A stretch of 64,000 bases of DNA from an uncultured Bacilli bacterium. Its GTDB lineage: Bacteria > Bacillota_I > Bacilli_A > RF39 > UBA660. A model generated the notes under the pieces. The model ran no database searches. It had not been told where the DNA came from and saw nothing but the letters and a program-made list of their open reading frames with translations. The translations under genes were made by a program, and so were the position numbers. The DNA is taken from positions 1-64,000 of the forward strand of contig CANRNY010000007.1 of the NCBI GenBank assembly GCA_947632085.1. Reading direction: 5' to 3'. Below are positions 26,665 through 35,596 of this stretch, piece after piece; position 1 is the stretch's first letter, and the number at the start of each line of letters is the position of its first letter.

Positions 26665-27214
26665 CAGTATCACCAAAGTATATATCTAATAGCTCTTTAT
26701 ATCTTTTTAGTAATTTAGGATTAGCTTCTTTCTTTTTAGCTATATTATATACTTCGCGATATAACCAACAATTTTCGTCTTTGGTACCACCAGTATTTTT
26801 CCAAATACGATCACCAATTTTTAAATAATTTTTATAACTAGATAATAAAAGATGTAATTTATCAGCTAACATAATGTTTATAACATTTACATCATCATTA
26901 TTTCTAATTCTTCTAATATATTCTTTTTTTCTTTCTAGCCATTTAGCGATTGCCATATCTTCAGATAAATCAGAGACCATATCTGCTACTAGAGTACCGA
27001 ATTTTTCTTCTATCTCTTCATATCCATATTCTGTATCGTTGATAATATCATGTAATAAAGCGGATACTAAAACATCTTCAGCAGCATTAATATCTCTAAT
27101 CATTGAATAAACAACCATGGCATGAAAACATTTATCGATATTTTCAGTTTTCATTTTTATTCCGCGATTAGCTTTGACCATAAAATATATGGCTTCTTCA
27201 ACACTTGAATACAT
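26657..27214 (-). CDS. SpoT-like HD hydrolase (small alarmone hydrolase type)
   Basis: 185 aa. An HD domain with the layout of the (p)ppGpp hydrolase half of RelA/SpoT: a metal-binding His in KCFHAMVV, ALLHDIINDTEYGYEEI (HD), LSEDMA (the ED motif) and NVINIMLADKLH (final Asp). No synthetase, TGS or ACT domain is present, so it fits a stand-alone alarmone hydrolase. The usual HxxQxRxxG start is replaced by MVKANRGIKMKTEN. It shares a transcript with PAP2. The substrate is inferred from family only. Confidence 0.75.
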   Translation of the reverse strand: MYSSVEEAIYFMVKANRGIKMKTENIDKCFHAMVVYSMIRDINAAEDVLVSALLHDIINDTEYGYEEIEEKFGTLVADMVSDLSEDMAIAKWLERKKEYIRRIRNNDDVNVINIMLADKLHLLLSSYKNYLKIGDRIWKNTGGTKDENCWLYREVYNIAKKKEANPKLLKRYKELLDIYFGDTDE

Positions 27215-27291
27215 ATTACCACCTATTCTCTACCTTATATTTATATTTTATATTAAAAAAGATGGTTTGACAAAGAAAAATAGGGGATTAA

Positions 27292-27304
27292 ACACTTTTA
27301 GTGT
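27292..27304 (-). terminator. Weak terminator downstream of the ABC-F gene
   Basis: ACACT pairs with AGTGT around three bases, followed on the minus strand by TTAAT. The stem is short, so confidence is low. Confidence 0.35.
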
Positions 27305-27323
27305 CTAATTTTACTAAAAAGTT

Positions 27324-28973
27324 TTATTTTTTATTAGGAATTTTTTTATATTTACTTTGTTCATTTAGTTCTTGATAATATAAAACTGTTTCTTTATTGT
27401 AATATCTTATTTCACCACTTGGGAGCATTAACATTCTTTCAATACCTAGATTATCAACAAATTCAGGATTGTGAGAAACGACTAACATAGTTCCTTCATA
27501 ATCTTTAAATGTATCAGCAATTATTTTTTGTGTTTCAGGATCTAAGTGGTTAGTTGGTTCGTCTAATATAAGTAAGTTAGCACCAGTTAGAGCTAATTTA
27601 GCTAAAGCAACACGACTGCGTTCACCTGGTGATAAGTATGAAACTTTTTTGTATACTTCATCGCCAGAGAATAAGAAGTTACCTAAAAATGAACGTAATT
27701 CTTTAGTACTTAAATTAAATTCATTAAAGTTTTCTAAAATAATCTTTTCGTTATCTAGTAGTTCATGTTCTTGGGCATAATAACCGATTTCTGTTTTTTC
27801 ATTTATCGTTATTTCGCCAGCTAAAGGAGATAAGGTACCAACAATTAATTTTAAAAGAGTTGATTTACCAATACCATTTTCACCAACAATTAAAAATTTT
27901 TCGCCACGACTTAAATCAAAAGTTAAATTTTCTAATAAAATATGATTTTCGTTATAACCAAATTTCAAGTTTTCAACTTTTAATGGAACAACACCACTTG
28001 GATGATTTATCTTTATTTTAAATCTAGTAGTTTTTTGTTTCTTTTCTAAAGTAACTTTATTTTCTTCTAAACGTGCAAGTTTTTTCTGACGGTCTTTAGC
28101 TATACGAGCTTTTTTCTCATTACCACCAATATACTTAGCAATAATTCTTTTTAATTTTTCTTCTTCTTTAACTTGTTTATCGTATATTCTTTCTTGAGTT
28201 TTTAAACGTTCATTTCTGATTTTCATATATTTTTCATAGTTACCTGGAAATAATTCCATTTTATGAGTTGCTTTATCAACATATAGAGTTTGAGTTGTGA
28301 CTGCGGTTAAAAATTCAATATCATGAGAAATAACTAAAATAGTACCATTATAATTTCTTAAATAGTTAATTATATAATCTTTAGTATCAATATCTAAGTG
28401 ATTAGTTGGTTCATCTAAGAGTAATATTTCAGGATTAGAATAAAGTAATCTAGCAAAAGCGATTTTACTTTTTTGACCACCAGATAAATTACATAGTTTC
28501 ATATCTAATAAGTCACTATCGATATTCATACCAGTAACAATTTTTAATAAAATATTTTCGGCATTATATACTTCAAAGTATTCTAATTTTTCTTGAAGTT
28601 TACCGATTTGTTTCATAATATATTTAAGTTTCTTTTCATCTGTTTCAATACTAGCATCAGTATAAGCTTGTGATAATTCAGCTTCTAATTTTTTGATTGG
28701 TCTGCCATCTAAAAGATACTCAAAAACAGAGATGTTCATACTAGGAATTTCATCACTTATTACTTGAGGAAGAAAACCTATACGAGTACCAGGTTTTAAA
28801 ATAATTTTACCATTATCAGGTTCTAATTTACCCATTATTAATTTAAAAAATGTTGATTTACCAGCACCATTCATACCGATAATACCAACTTTTTCTTTAT
28901 CTTTTATTTGAATAGTGACATCATCGAATATTTCTTGTAAACCAAAAGACATTGATAAATTTTTAATATTCAT
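27324..28973 (-). CDS. ABC-F family ATPase (ribosome-associated)
   Basis: 549 aa from ATG 28973 after GAGGTGATATT. Two ABC domains lie in one chain without membrane segments. The first has GMNGAGKST, LSGGQKSKIAFAR and LLLDEPTNHLD; the second has GENGIGKST, LSPGERSRVALAK and LILDEPTNHLD. They are joined by a basic linker rich in Lys/Glu near residues 240-310. ABC-F proteins act on ribosomes at the E site, as translation factors or antibiotic protection proteins. The linker looks like a housekeeping YdiF/EttA-type member, but resistance cannot be excluded. Confidence 0.88.
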   Translation of the reverse strand: MNIKNLSMSFGLQEIFDDVTIQIKDKEKVGIIGMNGAGKSTFFKLIMGKLEPDNGKIILKPGTRIGFLPQVISDEIPSMNISVFEYLLDGRPIKKLEAELSQAYTDASIETDEKKLKYIMKQIGKLQEKLEYFEVYNAENILLKIVTGMNIDSDLLDMKLCNLSGGQKSKIAFARLLYSNPEILLLDEPTNHLDIDTKDYIINYLRNYNGTILVISHDIEFLTAVTTQTLYVDKATHKMELFPGNYEKYMKIRNERLKTQERIYDKQVKEEEKLKRIIAKYIGGNEKKARIAKDRQKKLARLEENKVTLEKKQKTTRFKIKINHPSGVVPLKVENLKFGYNENHILLENLTFDLSRGEKFLIVGENGIGKSTLLKLIVGTLSPLAGEITINEKTEIGYYAQEHELLDNEKIILENFNEFNLSTKELRSFLGNFLFSGDEVYKKVSYLSPGERSRVALAKLALTGANLLILDEPTNHLDPETQKIIADTFKDYEGTMLVVSHNPEFVDNLGIERMLMLPSGEIRYYNKETVLYYQELNEQSKYKKIPNKK

Positions 28974-29005
28974 AATATCACCTCGCAATTAATATAATAC
29001 CATAA

Positions 29006-29034
29006 AAATAGAAGATAATTAATATCTTCTATTT
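29006..29034 (-). terminator. Terminator of the MoxR/VWA-like operon
   Basis: On the minus strand AAATAGAAGATA pairs with TATCTTCTATTT and is followed by Ts. Confidence 0.8.
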
Positions 29035-29904
29035 AGGTATTCTTTTTAAAATAAAGTCTTTATCTCCTTGATTATTAATATAATCAAATAAGTGATTGGC
29101 ATCATCAATTAGGTCATGACCGGTTATACCTATTTCATCAATGGTAGGAATTATAATATCGTTTTTATGGGGTTCAATTATTTTTTTTATTGTTATAAAA
29201 TCACTGGGGCGACCATAACCATGAGCCCAACTACTATATGTAGCATCTTTTGATTCTTCAATTAAACGAAAATTTAATCTTCTAATCCATGAAGGATGAC
29301 ATAAAGGGAAATAAAGTTTTTGGGGATTTATTCTTTCGTTTTCTTGTTTTAAAATAAATTCGCTAAAATGGAGCTGATTTTCAACAGTAGACATTTCAAA
29401 AATATGGAGATCAACACTATAACCTAATGTTTCTAATAGCTCAACAATAGTTAGGACGATAGCACCACGATTATAGATAGCATTAGATGAAGTATGGCCA
29501 TAGAACGATGTATTTAAATAAATATCTATTTTTTTTCTTTTGGTTTGTGATTTATTAAGCATGGATAGGGGACTACCTTCTAAATAAGCTTTGACGTCTG
29601 GGACATAACCAATATAATCATTAAATTGCTTATTACGTTTTTGAGTCATTTTGATATATTTTTCTAATTTCATTTTTAATTTAATTAATTTTTCAAATTC
29701 TTCATGATAACCAAATAGACATAATTTATAGGCTTCTTCTAAACTATTAGTATGGGTAAAACTATAATCATCATTAGTACTGCTTGGATTAGGGAAAACA
29801 TTAGAACATACAGGGTTAGTTTTTAGATAATTGATAAATTCTGATAGAGAATAAAATTTATAGTGCATAACTTTGTAATCACTTTTATGATATAGTTTGT
29901 ACAT
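29029..29904 (-). CDS. VWA-like partner of a MoxR-type ATPase
   Basis: 291 aa. The N-terminal 100 residues are helical. From about 125 there is a Rossmann-like pattern: strand KKIDIYLNTSF, helix RGAIVLTIVELLETLG, strand YSVDLHIFEMS, and later strands DIIIPTIDEIG. This recalls a von Willebrand A fold with a degenerate metal site (no DxSxS). It starts two bases after the stop of the MoxR-type ATPase, with the ribosome binding site AGGAAGATAA inside that gene. ATPase plus VWA-like pairs (MoxR/CoxE, CobS/CobT) remodel or metallate target proteins. The fold call is inference. Confidence 0.55.
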   Translation of the reverse strand: MYKLYHKSDYKVMHYKFYSLSEFINYLKTNPVCSNVFPNPSSTNDDYSFTHTNSLEEAYKLCLFGYHEEFEKLIKLKMKLEKYIKMTQKRNKQFNDYIGYVPDVKAYLEGSPLSMLNKSQTKRKKIDIYLNTSFYGHTSSNAIYNRGAIVLTIVELLETLGYSVDLHIFEMSTVENQLHFSEFILKQENERINPQKLYFPLCHPSWIRRLNFRLIEESKDATYSSWAHGYGRPSDFITIKKIIEPHKNDIIIPTIDEIGITGHDLIDDANHLFDYINNQGDKDFILKRIPK

Positions 29905-29906
29905 AG

Positions 29907-31655
29907 TTATCTTCCTAATTTTAAACTTTTTATTCCCTGATAATAAATATTACTTGAATTAATATTTTGCATATTACCAATTATCATATTTAAATCATCT
30001 TGACCTAAATTTTTAACAACATTAGAAGTTAATATATCAGTAGTTGGAATGTTATTTAATTCTTTTTTATAAACTTTACCAATTCCTCTTGTAGAAACAA
30101 CATGTGGAATTTTAGATTTTAGAACAGCATCTCTAAATGACCACATAAATTTTAATACTTGTTCACTAGGGTATAAACATTCTTCTAACTTACGGTCATA
30201 ATCAAAGAAGATATTATCAAAACGATCTAAGGTAGCAGCATCTAAAGCAGTACGACCAACATATTCTAAGTCTGCACCTTTACCCCAAGTATTAGCAGCA
30301 GCAATAATATGAAAGTTAGGATGTTTATCAATTGTTTCGTGAGGAAATGCCATGTAACCATTAGCTAGGGCAGAGTTAATAACAATTAAAGCAGATGGAT
30401 CTGAGTTATCTATTTCATCTAAGAAAAATAAACCACCATTTTTAAAAGCTTTATAAAATTCAGTTTCACGATATGTACCACCAGCATCGATAAAACCAGT
30501 TAATTTAAATTCGTTTGAAGCATTATTAGTATAATACATATGAAGTCCTAGAGATTCAGCAACTTGTGATACGGCAACGTTTTTACCACTACCAGCTGGA
30601 CCTATTAGCATAATTGGTTCATCTAAGGATGTTTGTCTTAAAATTTGTTCATACTTTTCATGATAGAAACCACCTGATGTGTGTGTAACTTCGGTATTGT
30701 TAATAATGATACTATAAGAAATGGGAACATTAATTGTTTTAGTATAATCTTCAAGAATTTTGTCAAAAATAGTTCTTAAGGTATGGTCGATATTTCCTTC
30801 AATATTAAATTTGTTAATAACTTGTTTAATTAATTCTAGTAAAGCTTTTTGTGTTTCAGTATCAAGTTCTTTAGTTAAATAATCACTTATCTTTTTTTGA
30901 GGATCAGGTGATGCTAAGTAATCTTCTAAGTTTTGATTTATTTTATTTTTAACAGCTTCATTAGTAATAGATGCTAATAGGGAATTTAAGCCGTCTAATA
31001 GATAGTCAGCATTTTGTCTTGTTCTTTTAATAAATGGATCGTTACTTTCATTTCGTTTATTTCCATCAATATTAAATGTTTCACCATTAACGATGTAAGT
31101 ATTATTTTCTACTTCAATTATTTCATCACAGAAAGATGTTAGTAATTCTTCACTATTAGAATACATTATTTCACGATTCATTTTAGTATAACCTAGATAA
31201 AGATGAGTATATTCGTTATTTGGAGTTGTAACGCCAGCAATTAATTCTTCTTCATTGGCATCCCATATAACAGAGCAAAAATGCATATTATTACTAAGCT
31301 CTTTGAAAACTTTGTATTTATAATCTCGATAGATATAATTAATTATTCTTTGATATCTATCGCTATCATCAAGATGATATTTGCGACTTTCTTCGTTAAC
31401 TTTAGCTATTTCATCTTGATTGTAGCCACTTACGGTTAATATTTTATTGTTAGAATTCCAGAAAGGATCTCGATCTTCCATATAACTATCATGGACGATT
31501 TTAGCAAAAATTATCCCTTTATTTGATATCTCCTTATGATTAATAGAGTAGTTATATGGACAGATTGAATCAAGCTTTCTTATGATGTCTTCATAGCTAA
31601 ATTCTCTTCCTTGGTAAGCTATGAAGTATCTTCCACTTTTTTCATAGTCTTCCAT
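29907..31655 (-). CDS. MoxR/CobS-like AAA+ ATPase with a large N-terminal domain
   Basis: 582 aa. Residues 1-330 match no family I know and include a helical block near 220-310. The C-terminal AAA+ (AAA_5, dynein-related) has Walker A GPAGSGKN (about 351-358), Walker B LFFLDEID (about 409) followed by the NSALANGYMAFP loop, sensor AAANTWGKG and arginine-finger region TLDRFDNIFF. Such ATPases act with VWA partners. First gene of a two-gene operon with a strong promoter embedded in inverted repeats. Confidence 0.8.
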   Translation of the reverse strand: MEDYEKSGRYFIAYQGREFSYEDIIRKLDSICPYNYSINHKEISNKGIIFAKIVHDSYMEDRDPFWNSNNKILTVSGYNQDEIAKVNEESRKYHLDDSDRYQRIINYIYRDYKYKVFKELSNNMHFCSVIWDANEEELIAGVTTPNNEYTHLYLGYTKMNREIMYSNSEELLTSFCDEIIEVENNTYIVNGETFNIDGNKRNESNDPFIKRTRQNADYLLDGLNSLLASITNEAVKNKINQNLEDYLASPDPQKKISDYLTKELDTETQKALLELIKQVINKFNIEGNIDHTLRTIFDKILEDYTKTINVPISYSIIINNTEVTHTSGGFYHEKYEQILRQTSLDEPIMLIGPAGSGKNVAVSQVAESLGLHMYYTNNASNEFKLTGFIDAGGTYRETEFYKAFKNGGLFFLDEIDNSDPSALIVINSALANGYMAFPHETIDKHPNFHIIAAANTWGKGADLEYVGRTALDAATLDRFDNIFFDYDRKLEECLYPSEQVLKFMWSFRDAVLKSKIPHVVSTRGIGKVYKKELNNIPTTDILTSNVVKNLGQDDLNMIIGNMQNINSSNIYYQGIKSLKLGR

Positions 31656-31683
31656 ATTTATCTTCCTATCATTTTATTTTTTT

Positions 31684-31706
31684 GTTATTAACGTTGTGTT
31701 AATAAC
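31684..31706. promoter_or_regulatory. Operator-like palindrome in the moxR-type leader
   Basis: GTTATTAAC (31684-31692) and GTTAATAAC (31698-31706) form a perfect inverted repeat around GTTGT, just downstream of the predicted start site. A third copy (31773-31781) lies upstream of the -35. Confidence 0.6.
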
Positions 31707-31740
31707 TGATACCAAAAAAATTAATTCTCTTGACAATTCT

Positions 31741-31769
31741 ATTATATAAAACATAACAGTTATTGTCAA
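31741..31769 (-). promoter_or_regulatory. Promoter of the MoxR/VWA-like operon
   Basis: On the minus strand TTGACA (31769-31764), 17 bases, TATAAT (31746-31741). This is a full consensus promoter. The spacer itself contains ATAACTGTTAT, another palindrome. Confidence 0.9.
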
Positions 31770-31772
31770 TAT

Positions 31773-31781
31773 GTTAATAAC
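31773..31781. promoter_or_regulatory. Upstream operator half-site
   Basis: GTTAATAAC followed by AAAAAA is the exact inverse of the TTTTTTGTTATTAAC at 31678-31692, so the promoter is bracketed by 15-bp inverted repeats. Confidence 0.5.
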
Positions 31782-31802
31782 AAAAAAGTAAAAAGAAGCA
31801 AT

Positions 31803-31829
31803 AAAAAAATTAGATAGCTAAGTATCTAA
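31803..31829 (-). terminator. folD terminator
   Basis: On the minus strand TTAGATA pairs with TATCTAA around CTTAGC and is followed by seven Ts; it abuts the folD stop. Confidence 0.85.
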
Positions 31830-32663
31830 TTATTTTTTGTGAAGAGTATAAGCTAGATGAACATTGTTCATTAGTTCATAAACGGTCATTGGACCAACAC
31901 CGCCAGGAACTGGGGTAATATAACTACATTTATCTTTTAAGTTTTCAAAGTCAGCATCCCCATAAAGTTTACCATCTTCGCGATTAATACCAACATCGAT
32001 AACTACAGCATCTTTTTTAACCATATCTTCAGTTAAGAAATGTTTTTGACCTATAGCAACGATTATTATGTCAGCATTTTTAGTTATTTCCGCAATATTC
32101 TTAGTTTTAGAATGACATAAAATAACAGTAGCATTGCGATTTATTAATAAATTAGCAATAGGTTTACCAACAAGAATACTACGACCAATTACAACTACAT
32201 TAGTTCCTTCTAAAGTAATATTATATTCATCTAATATATCTATAATACCTTTAGGAGTACAAGGGACTAGTCCACTAACATTTTGAATTAATTTACCAGC
32301 ATTAACATATGTTAAACCATCAACGTCTTTTAAAGGACTTATCGTATTTTGAATAATACTTGCATCTAGATGAGCTGGTAGAGGCATTTGAACAATAATG
32401 CCATCTATTTTATCATCATTATTTAATTTTTCTAATTCCTTAATTAATTCATCTTGAGTAACTTCATTAGGGAAATTTTTATGTACAAAATAATATCCTA
32501 ATTCTGTTGCTAGTTTTTCTTTTTGTTTAATATAAACATTACTTGCTTCATCAGCACCAACTTGAACAACAGCAAGTCCAAGTTGCTTATCAACTGTTTT
32601 AATTCTTTCTTTTAATTCTTCTAACTTCTTCTTACGAAGTTCTTTTCCATCTAATAATTCCAT
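31830..32663 (-). CDS. folD: Methylenetetrahydrofolate dehydrogenase / methenyl-THF cyclohydrolase
   Basis: 277 aa, normal length. It interconverts 5,10-methylene-THF and 10-formyl-THF for purine and formyl-Met synthesis. Motifs: YIKQKEKLA with the catalytic Lys near residue 52, DGIIVQMPLPAHLD, KDVDGLTYVNAG, the NADP-binding VVIGRSILVGKPIANLL and the C-terminal PVPGGVGPMT. The start follows GAGGTAGA. Single gene with its own terminator. Confidence 0.97.
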   Translation of the reverse strand: MELLDGKELRKKKLEELKERIKTVDKQLGLAVVQVGADEASNVYIKQKEKLATELGYYFVHKNFPNEVTQDELIKELEKLNNDDKIDGIIVQMPLPAHLDASIIQNTISPLKDVDGLTYVNAGKLIQNVSGLVPCTPKGIIDILDEYNITLEGTNVVVIGRSILVGKPIANLLINRNATVILCHSKTKNIAEITKNADIIIVAIGQKHFLTEDMVKKDAVVIDVGINREDGKLYGDADFENLKDKCSYITPVPGGVGPMTVYELMNNVHLAYTLHKK

Positions 32664-32695
32664 TTCTACCTCACCATAAATTAATTATATCATAA

Positions 32696-32726
32696 GAAAA
32701 GGACTTAGAATTATTTCTTAAGTCCT
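32696..32726 (-). terminator. Terminator within the thioredoxin-like gene 3' end
   Basis: On the minus strand AGGACTTA pairs with TAAGTCCT and is followed by TTTTC; the stem includes the last codons of the gene. Confidence 0.7.
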
Positions 32727-33478
32727 GCAGCGTCAAATGCACTTCTAATAGAATCTTCTGTTTCGTCACCGCTATATCCTTTTACTCCACCAATAACCTT
32801 ATTATTTTTAATGATAAAGGTTAGAGGAGTACCACCAATATTTTCTTCAGCAAATGTTTTCCATTCACCATCACCGGTTAGAGATTGTAGGATTTCGTAT
32901 GATTCACTATCTTTAACATATGGATTTTGGACTGTAAAGTCAACTATTTTTGCAAAATCAATATATCTAACAGTTATATTATAATCCTTAGCAACATCAA
33001 TTAAGATTGGAATATATAGTGCGCAGTAACCGCAATTTTGTCTTCCGACAACCATTACTATAGTTTCATTCTTAGATTCATTTTTAATATCACTAGCTGA
33101 TATTTCCTTCATTGCTGATGTATCATAAGCTTGTTGTCCTTCAGTTTCACTTGCTGATGAATTAGTTGAGCTATTTGAACCATTACTAGAATAGTTAGAA
33201 GTATTTGAATTGTCACTATTACTTGAACCACTAAATACACCAAATAGTAGAATTACACATAATAGGAAAGTAACTAGTACTAAAAATAAAGTTATATTTT
33301 CTTTATTTTCAATCTTAATTAGACGATCTTCAATAGATAAATCTTGAAAATCAACTGTTTCTTCCTCATCGTTTAAATCTTCTTTAGCTTCTTCTAATTC
33401 TTCTTCCTTTTCTTCTTCTAATAATTCGTCTTCTTCGACAGTTGCAACACGCTTAGTATTTTTTTTCTTGTTTGCCAT
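32711..33478 (-). CDS. Membrane-anchored thioredoxin-like protein
   Basis: 255 aa. The N-terminus is basic (MANKKKNTKR) and then strongly acidic (Glu/Asp, residues 14-50) and would be cytoplasmic. One membrane segment (about 63-83) follows, then a Ser/Asn-rich spacer of about 30 residues. The extracytoplasmic thioredoxin fold has active site CGYC (Cys149, Cys152) and the cis-Pro loop GGTPLTF. A thiol oxidoreductase outside the membrane is expected. Its partner (CcdA/DsbB-like) is not visible here. The start follows AGGGAGGATTTTT. Confidence 0.85.
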   Translation of the reverse strand: MANKKKNTKRVATVEEDELLEEEKEEELEEAKEDLNDEEETVDFQDLSIEDRLIKIENKENITLFLVLVTFLLCVILLFGVFSGSSNSDNSNTSNYSSNGSNSSTNSSASETEGQQAYDTSAMKEISASDIKNESKNETIVMVVGRQNCGYCALYIPILIDVAKDYNITVRYIDFAKIVDFTVQNPYVKDSESYEILQSLTGDGEWKTFAEENIGGTPLTFIIKNNKVIGGVKGYSGDETEDSIRSAFDAAGLKK

Positions 33479-33644
33479 AAAAATCCTCCCTTATTAGTAT
33501 TATAAATCAAAATTATATATATCTCAATTGAAATATTGTGAAAATATAGAGTAATAAAGTTGTAAAATTTTAATTTATTATTTGTAAAAAACTTTATTTA
33601 TATAAGTATTTAAAGTTATAATTAAATTAGAGAGTAGGGATGTT

Positions 33645-34049
33645 ATGAATAATAGTGTTGTATGTCCTAATTGTAATTATGCAAATCAACTTGGTGCAAC
33701 AGTATGTAGTAATTGTGGAGGAAGTTTAGAAATTAATCAAGTTACTAGATTAGTTCAAGAGTATGCTACAACTGGGCATTTAGGATTAGAAAGAAAAAAG
33801 AGCTTCTGGGGAGGAGCTATGACTTTAAAAATAACAATAGCAGGAGTTGACTATGTATTAAAAAATGGTGATAAGTTAGATCTTGATTTAGCACCAGGCA
33901 TTTATCCAGTTACATATAAAAGTTTATGGCATAAATTAAAAAAGGTTGATGTTTCAATTGCGTCAGCTGGTAAATTTAATCTTTATTTTGTTCCAGGTTT
34001 AATGTTTGGAGCAATTAAATTAGATATGAAAAAATCTAAAATTCAATAA
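33645..34049 (+). CDS. Zinc-ribbon protein with small beta domain
   Basis: 134 aa. An N-terminal zinc ribbon (CPNC at 6-9, CSNC at 22-25) is followed by an all-beta domain of about 90 residues (MTLKITIAGVDYVLKNG, LDLDLAPGIYPVTY) that recalls lipid- or carbohydrate-binding sandwiches but matches no family I know. A hydrophobic stretch (FNLYFVPGLMFGAIKL) near the end is not a clear membrane span. The start follows GTAGGGATGTT. Confidence 0.65.
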   Translation: MNNSVVCPNCNYANQLGATVCSNCGGSLEINQVTRLVQEYATTGHLGLERKKSFWGGAMTLKITIAGVDYVLKNGDKLDLDLAPGIYPVTYKSLWHKLKKVDVSIASAGKFNLYFVPGLMFGAIKLDMKKSKIQ

Positions 34050-34073
34050 AATAGTATAATTACTATTTTTTTT
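34049..34073 (+). terminator. Intrinsic terminator
   Basis: AAATAGTA pairs with TACTATTT around TAAT and is followed by a long T run. Confidence 0.8.
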
Positions 34074-34088
34074 GTTTGATAAATAATT

Positions 34089-35573
34089 TTAATAGTTACA
34101 ACTATGACGATTTTTAGGATAAGTGTTTTCTAATTTATAGATATCATCACGATCAACTAGAACCATTGGATATTGTATAAACCAATTTGGTAGTTTAGTA
34201 TGAGGATTAATATCAGCATCTTTATATGAATCAAGTAACATACAGTTATCACCACAGACACCATTAATTAAAGTATCCATACTATAATAACCGAATCTTT
34301 GTAATTCTTTACTGAAATTAGTAAAAATATAGCTAGGAACATTAGTAGCTGGTCGTGATAAGTATTTTTGAACTTCAATACCAGCTACGACGATACCATG
34401 TTTATCTCTTATATAATCTTCTTCATAGTTTTTAGCTATTAAATATAAGTTAGGACAGATTATATCTTCATATGACCATTTAGTTCTAACTAGTTTAATA
34501 ACATAATCTCCTAGACGATAACATGATAGAGTAGCTCCACTATTTATATAACCGGTTTCTTTACTATGACTTAAGTCTAAATACTTTTCAATATATTGTT
34601 GTAATTTATGACCTAAATGATAATAATAAATGCCATCTAGATTAGCATCCAATTTACCAGTTTCTTTTTTTCTAAAAAGAGCGATAATTTTGGCAAATTG
34701 TTCTAATAGTTCTTTAGATACATTTTCTGAATAATGGTTATAGATAATTAATTTATAATCGATAGAACTTTGAAATAAACGATTAGCATCTTGATTAAAT
34801 TCTTTTATTTTATCTGGATTTTCGACTAGTGAGTAACAACTATCACTTACCTTTACATAATCGTATTGTAGTAATTTACCAGCTAAAGTATTTTCGGGAT
34901 AATTAGTTAAAATATATTCTTTTAAATGTAACCAAATATTTTTGTTTGGTAGATGTTGATAAGATAAGATAGCGAGATTACAAATATCTTCCATATCCAT
35001 TAAAGTAGGTAAGAAAGTAAGTTGTTCATATTCTTGATAAGTTACACTAGTTAGATATTTAGTAAAGTCATCATAGATAATATTAATAAATTCAGGATGA
35101 TGTTCAATAATAAAAGCCATAAATAAGTAGCGAATATGAAGATTGTCATGAAGATAGAATATCTTTATTAAGTCATAGTTATTATCTAAATCTTGAAAGA
35201 TAAAGGCGAAGATGTCAGTTAAAATATCTTCATCTTTTTGGATTATTTCCGTTAAATGGCTTTTAATAAATTCTTTGCCCCAAGTAGTATTATGTAAAAT
35301 ATTAAGAAGATGAGTTTTAGTTAGGTAATTAAAACCTAAATATTTATTTAAAATATATAGAGTTTGTTCTTGATATTTATCTATATCGTAAATTATGGCA
35401 AAGCAAAAACGATAATATTTATCAAGAAGTTTTTCTAGAAAACCATTAATAATAATATCTCTTTCATTACTTTTTCTAATATATTGGATTAAGTTATCAT
35501 AATCATAAGGAGTTAAAGAAAAGACAAAATCTACTTTTCCTTTTTTTAAATATTCAATAGTATTAAAAGACAT
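34089..35573 (-). CDS. Large hypothetical protein, possible kinase-like C-terminal domain
   Basis: 494 aa, cytoplasmic. Residues 1-300 are almost entirely helical and repeat-like. The C-terminal part contains INSGATLSCYRLGDYVIKLV (a glycine-containing loop followed by a VIK strand), a hinge-like EVQKYLSRP, and MVLVDRDDI near the end. Together these vaguely recall a divergent protein-kinase or aminoglycoside-kinase fold, but no clear HxD catalytic loop is visible. The call stays hypothetical. The start is ATG after AAGGAGATGAAATA. It is 23 bases downstream of the GNAT-like gene, likely one operon. Confidence 0.6.
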   Translation of the reverse strand: MSFNTIEYLKKGKVDFVFSLTPYDYDNLIQYIRKSNERDIIINGFLEKLLDKYYRFCFAIIYDIDKYQEQTLYILNKYLGFNYLTKTHLLNILHNTTWGKEFIKSHLTEIIQKDEDILTDIFAFIFQDLDNNYDLIKIFYLHDNLHIRYLFMAFIIEHHPEFINIIYDDFTKYLTSVTYQEYEQLTFLPTLMDMEDICNLAILSYQHLPNKNIWLHLKEYILTNYPENTLAGKLLQYDYVKVSDSCYSLVENPDKIKEFNQDANRLFQSSIDYKLIIYNHYSENVSKELLEQFAKIIALFRKKETGKLDANLDGIYYYHLGHKLQQYIEKYLDLSHSKETGYINSGATLSCYRLGDYVIKLVRTKWSYEDIICPNLYLIAKNYEEDYIRDKHGIVVAGIEVQKYLSRPATNVPSYIFTNFSKELQRFGYYSMDTLINGVCGDNCMLLDSYKDADINPHTKLPNWFIQYPMVLVDRDDIYKLENTYPKNRHSCNY

Positions 35574-35596
35574 TATTTCATCTCCTTTTTTATTAA

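Noticed and set aside
26646-27110. Plus-strand reading frames opposite the PAP2/HD genes
   Set aside because: They are antisense shadows with no ribosome binding site and lie wholly over well-supported genes.
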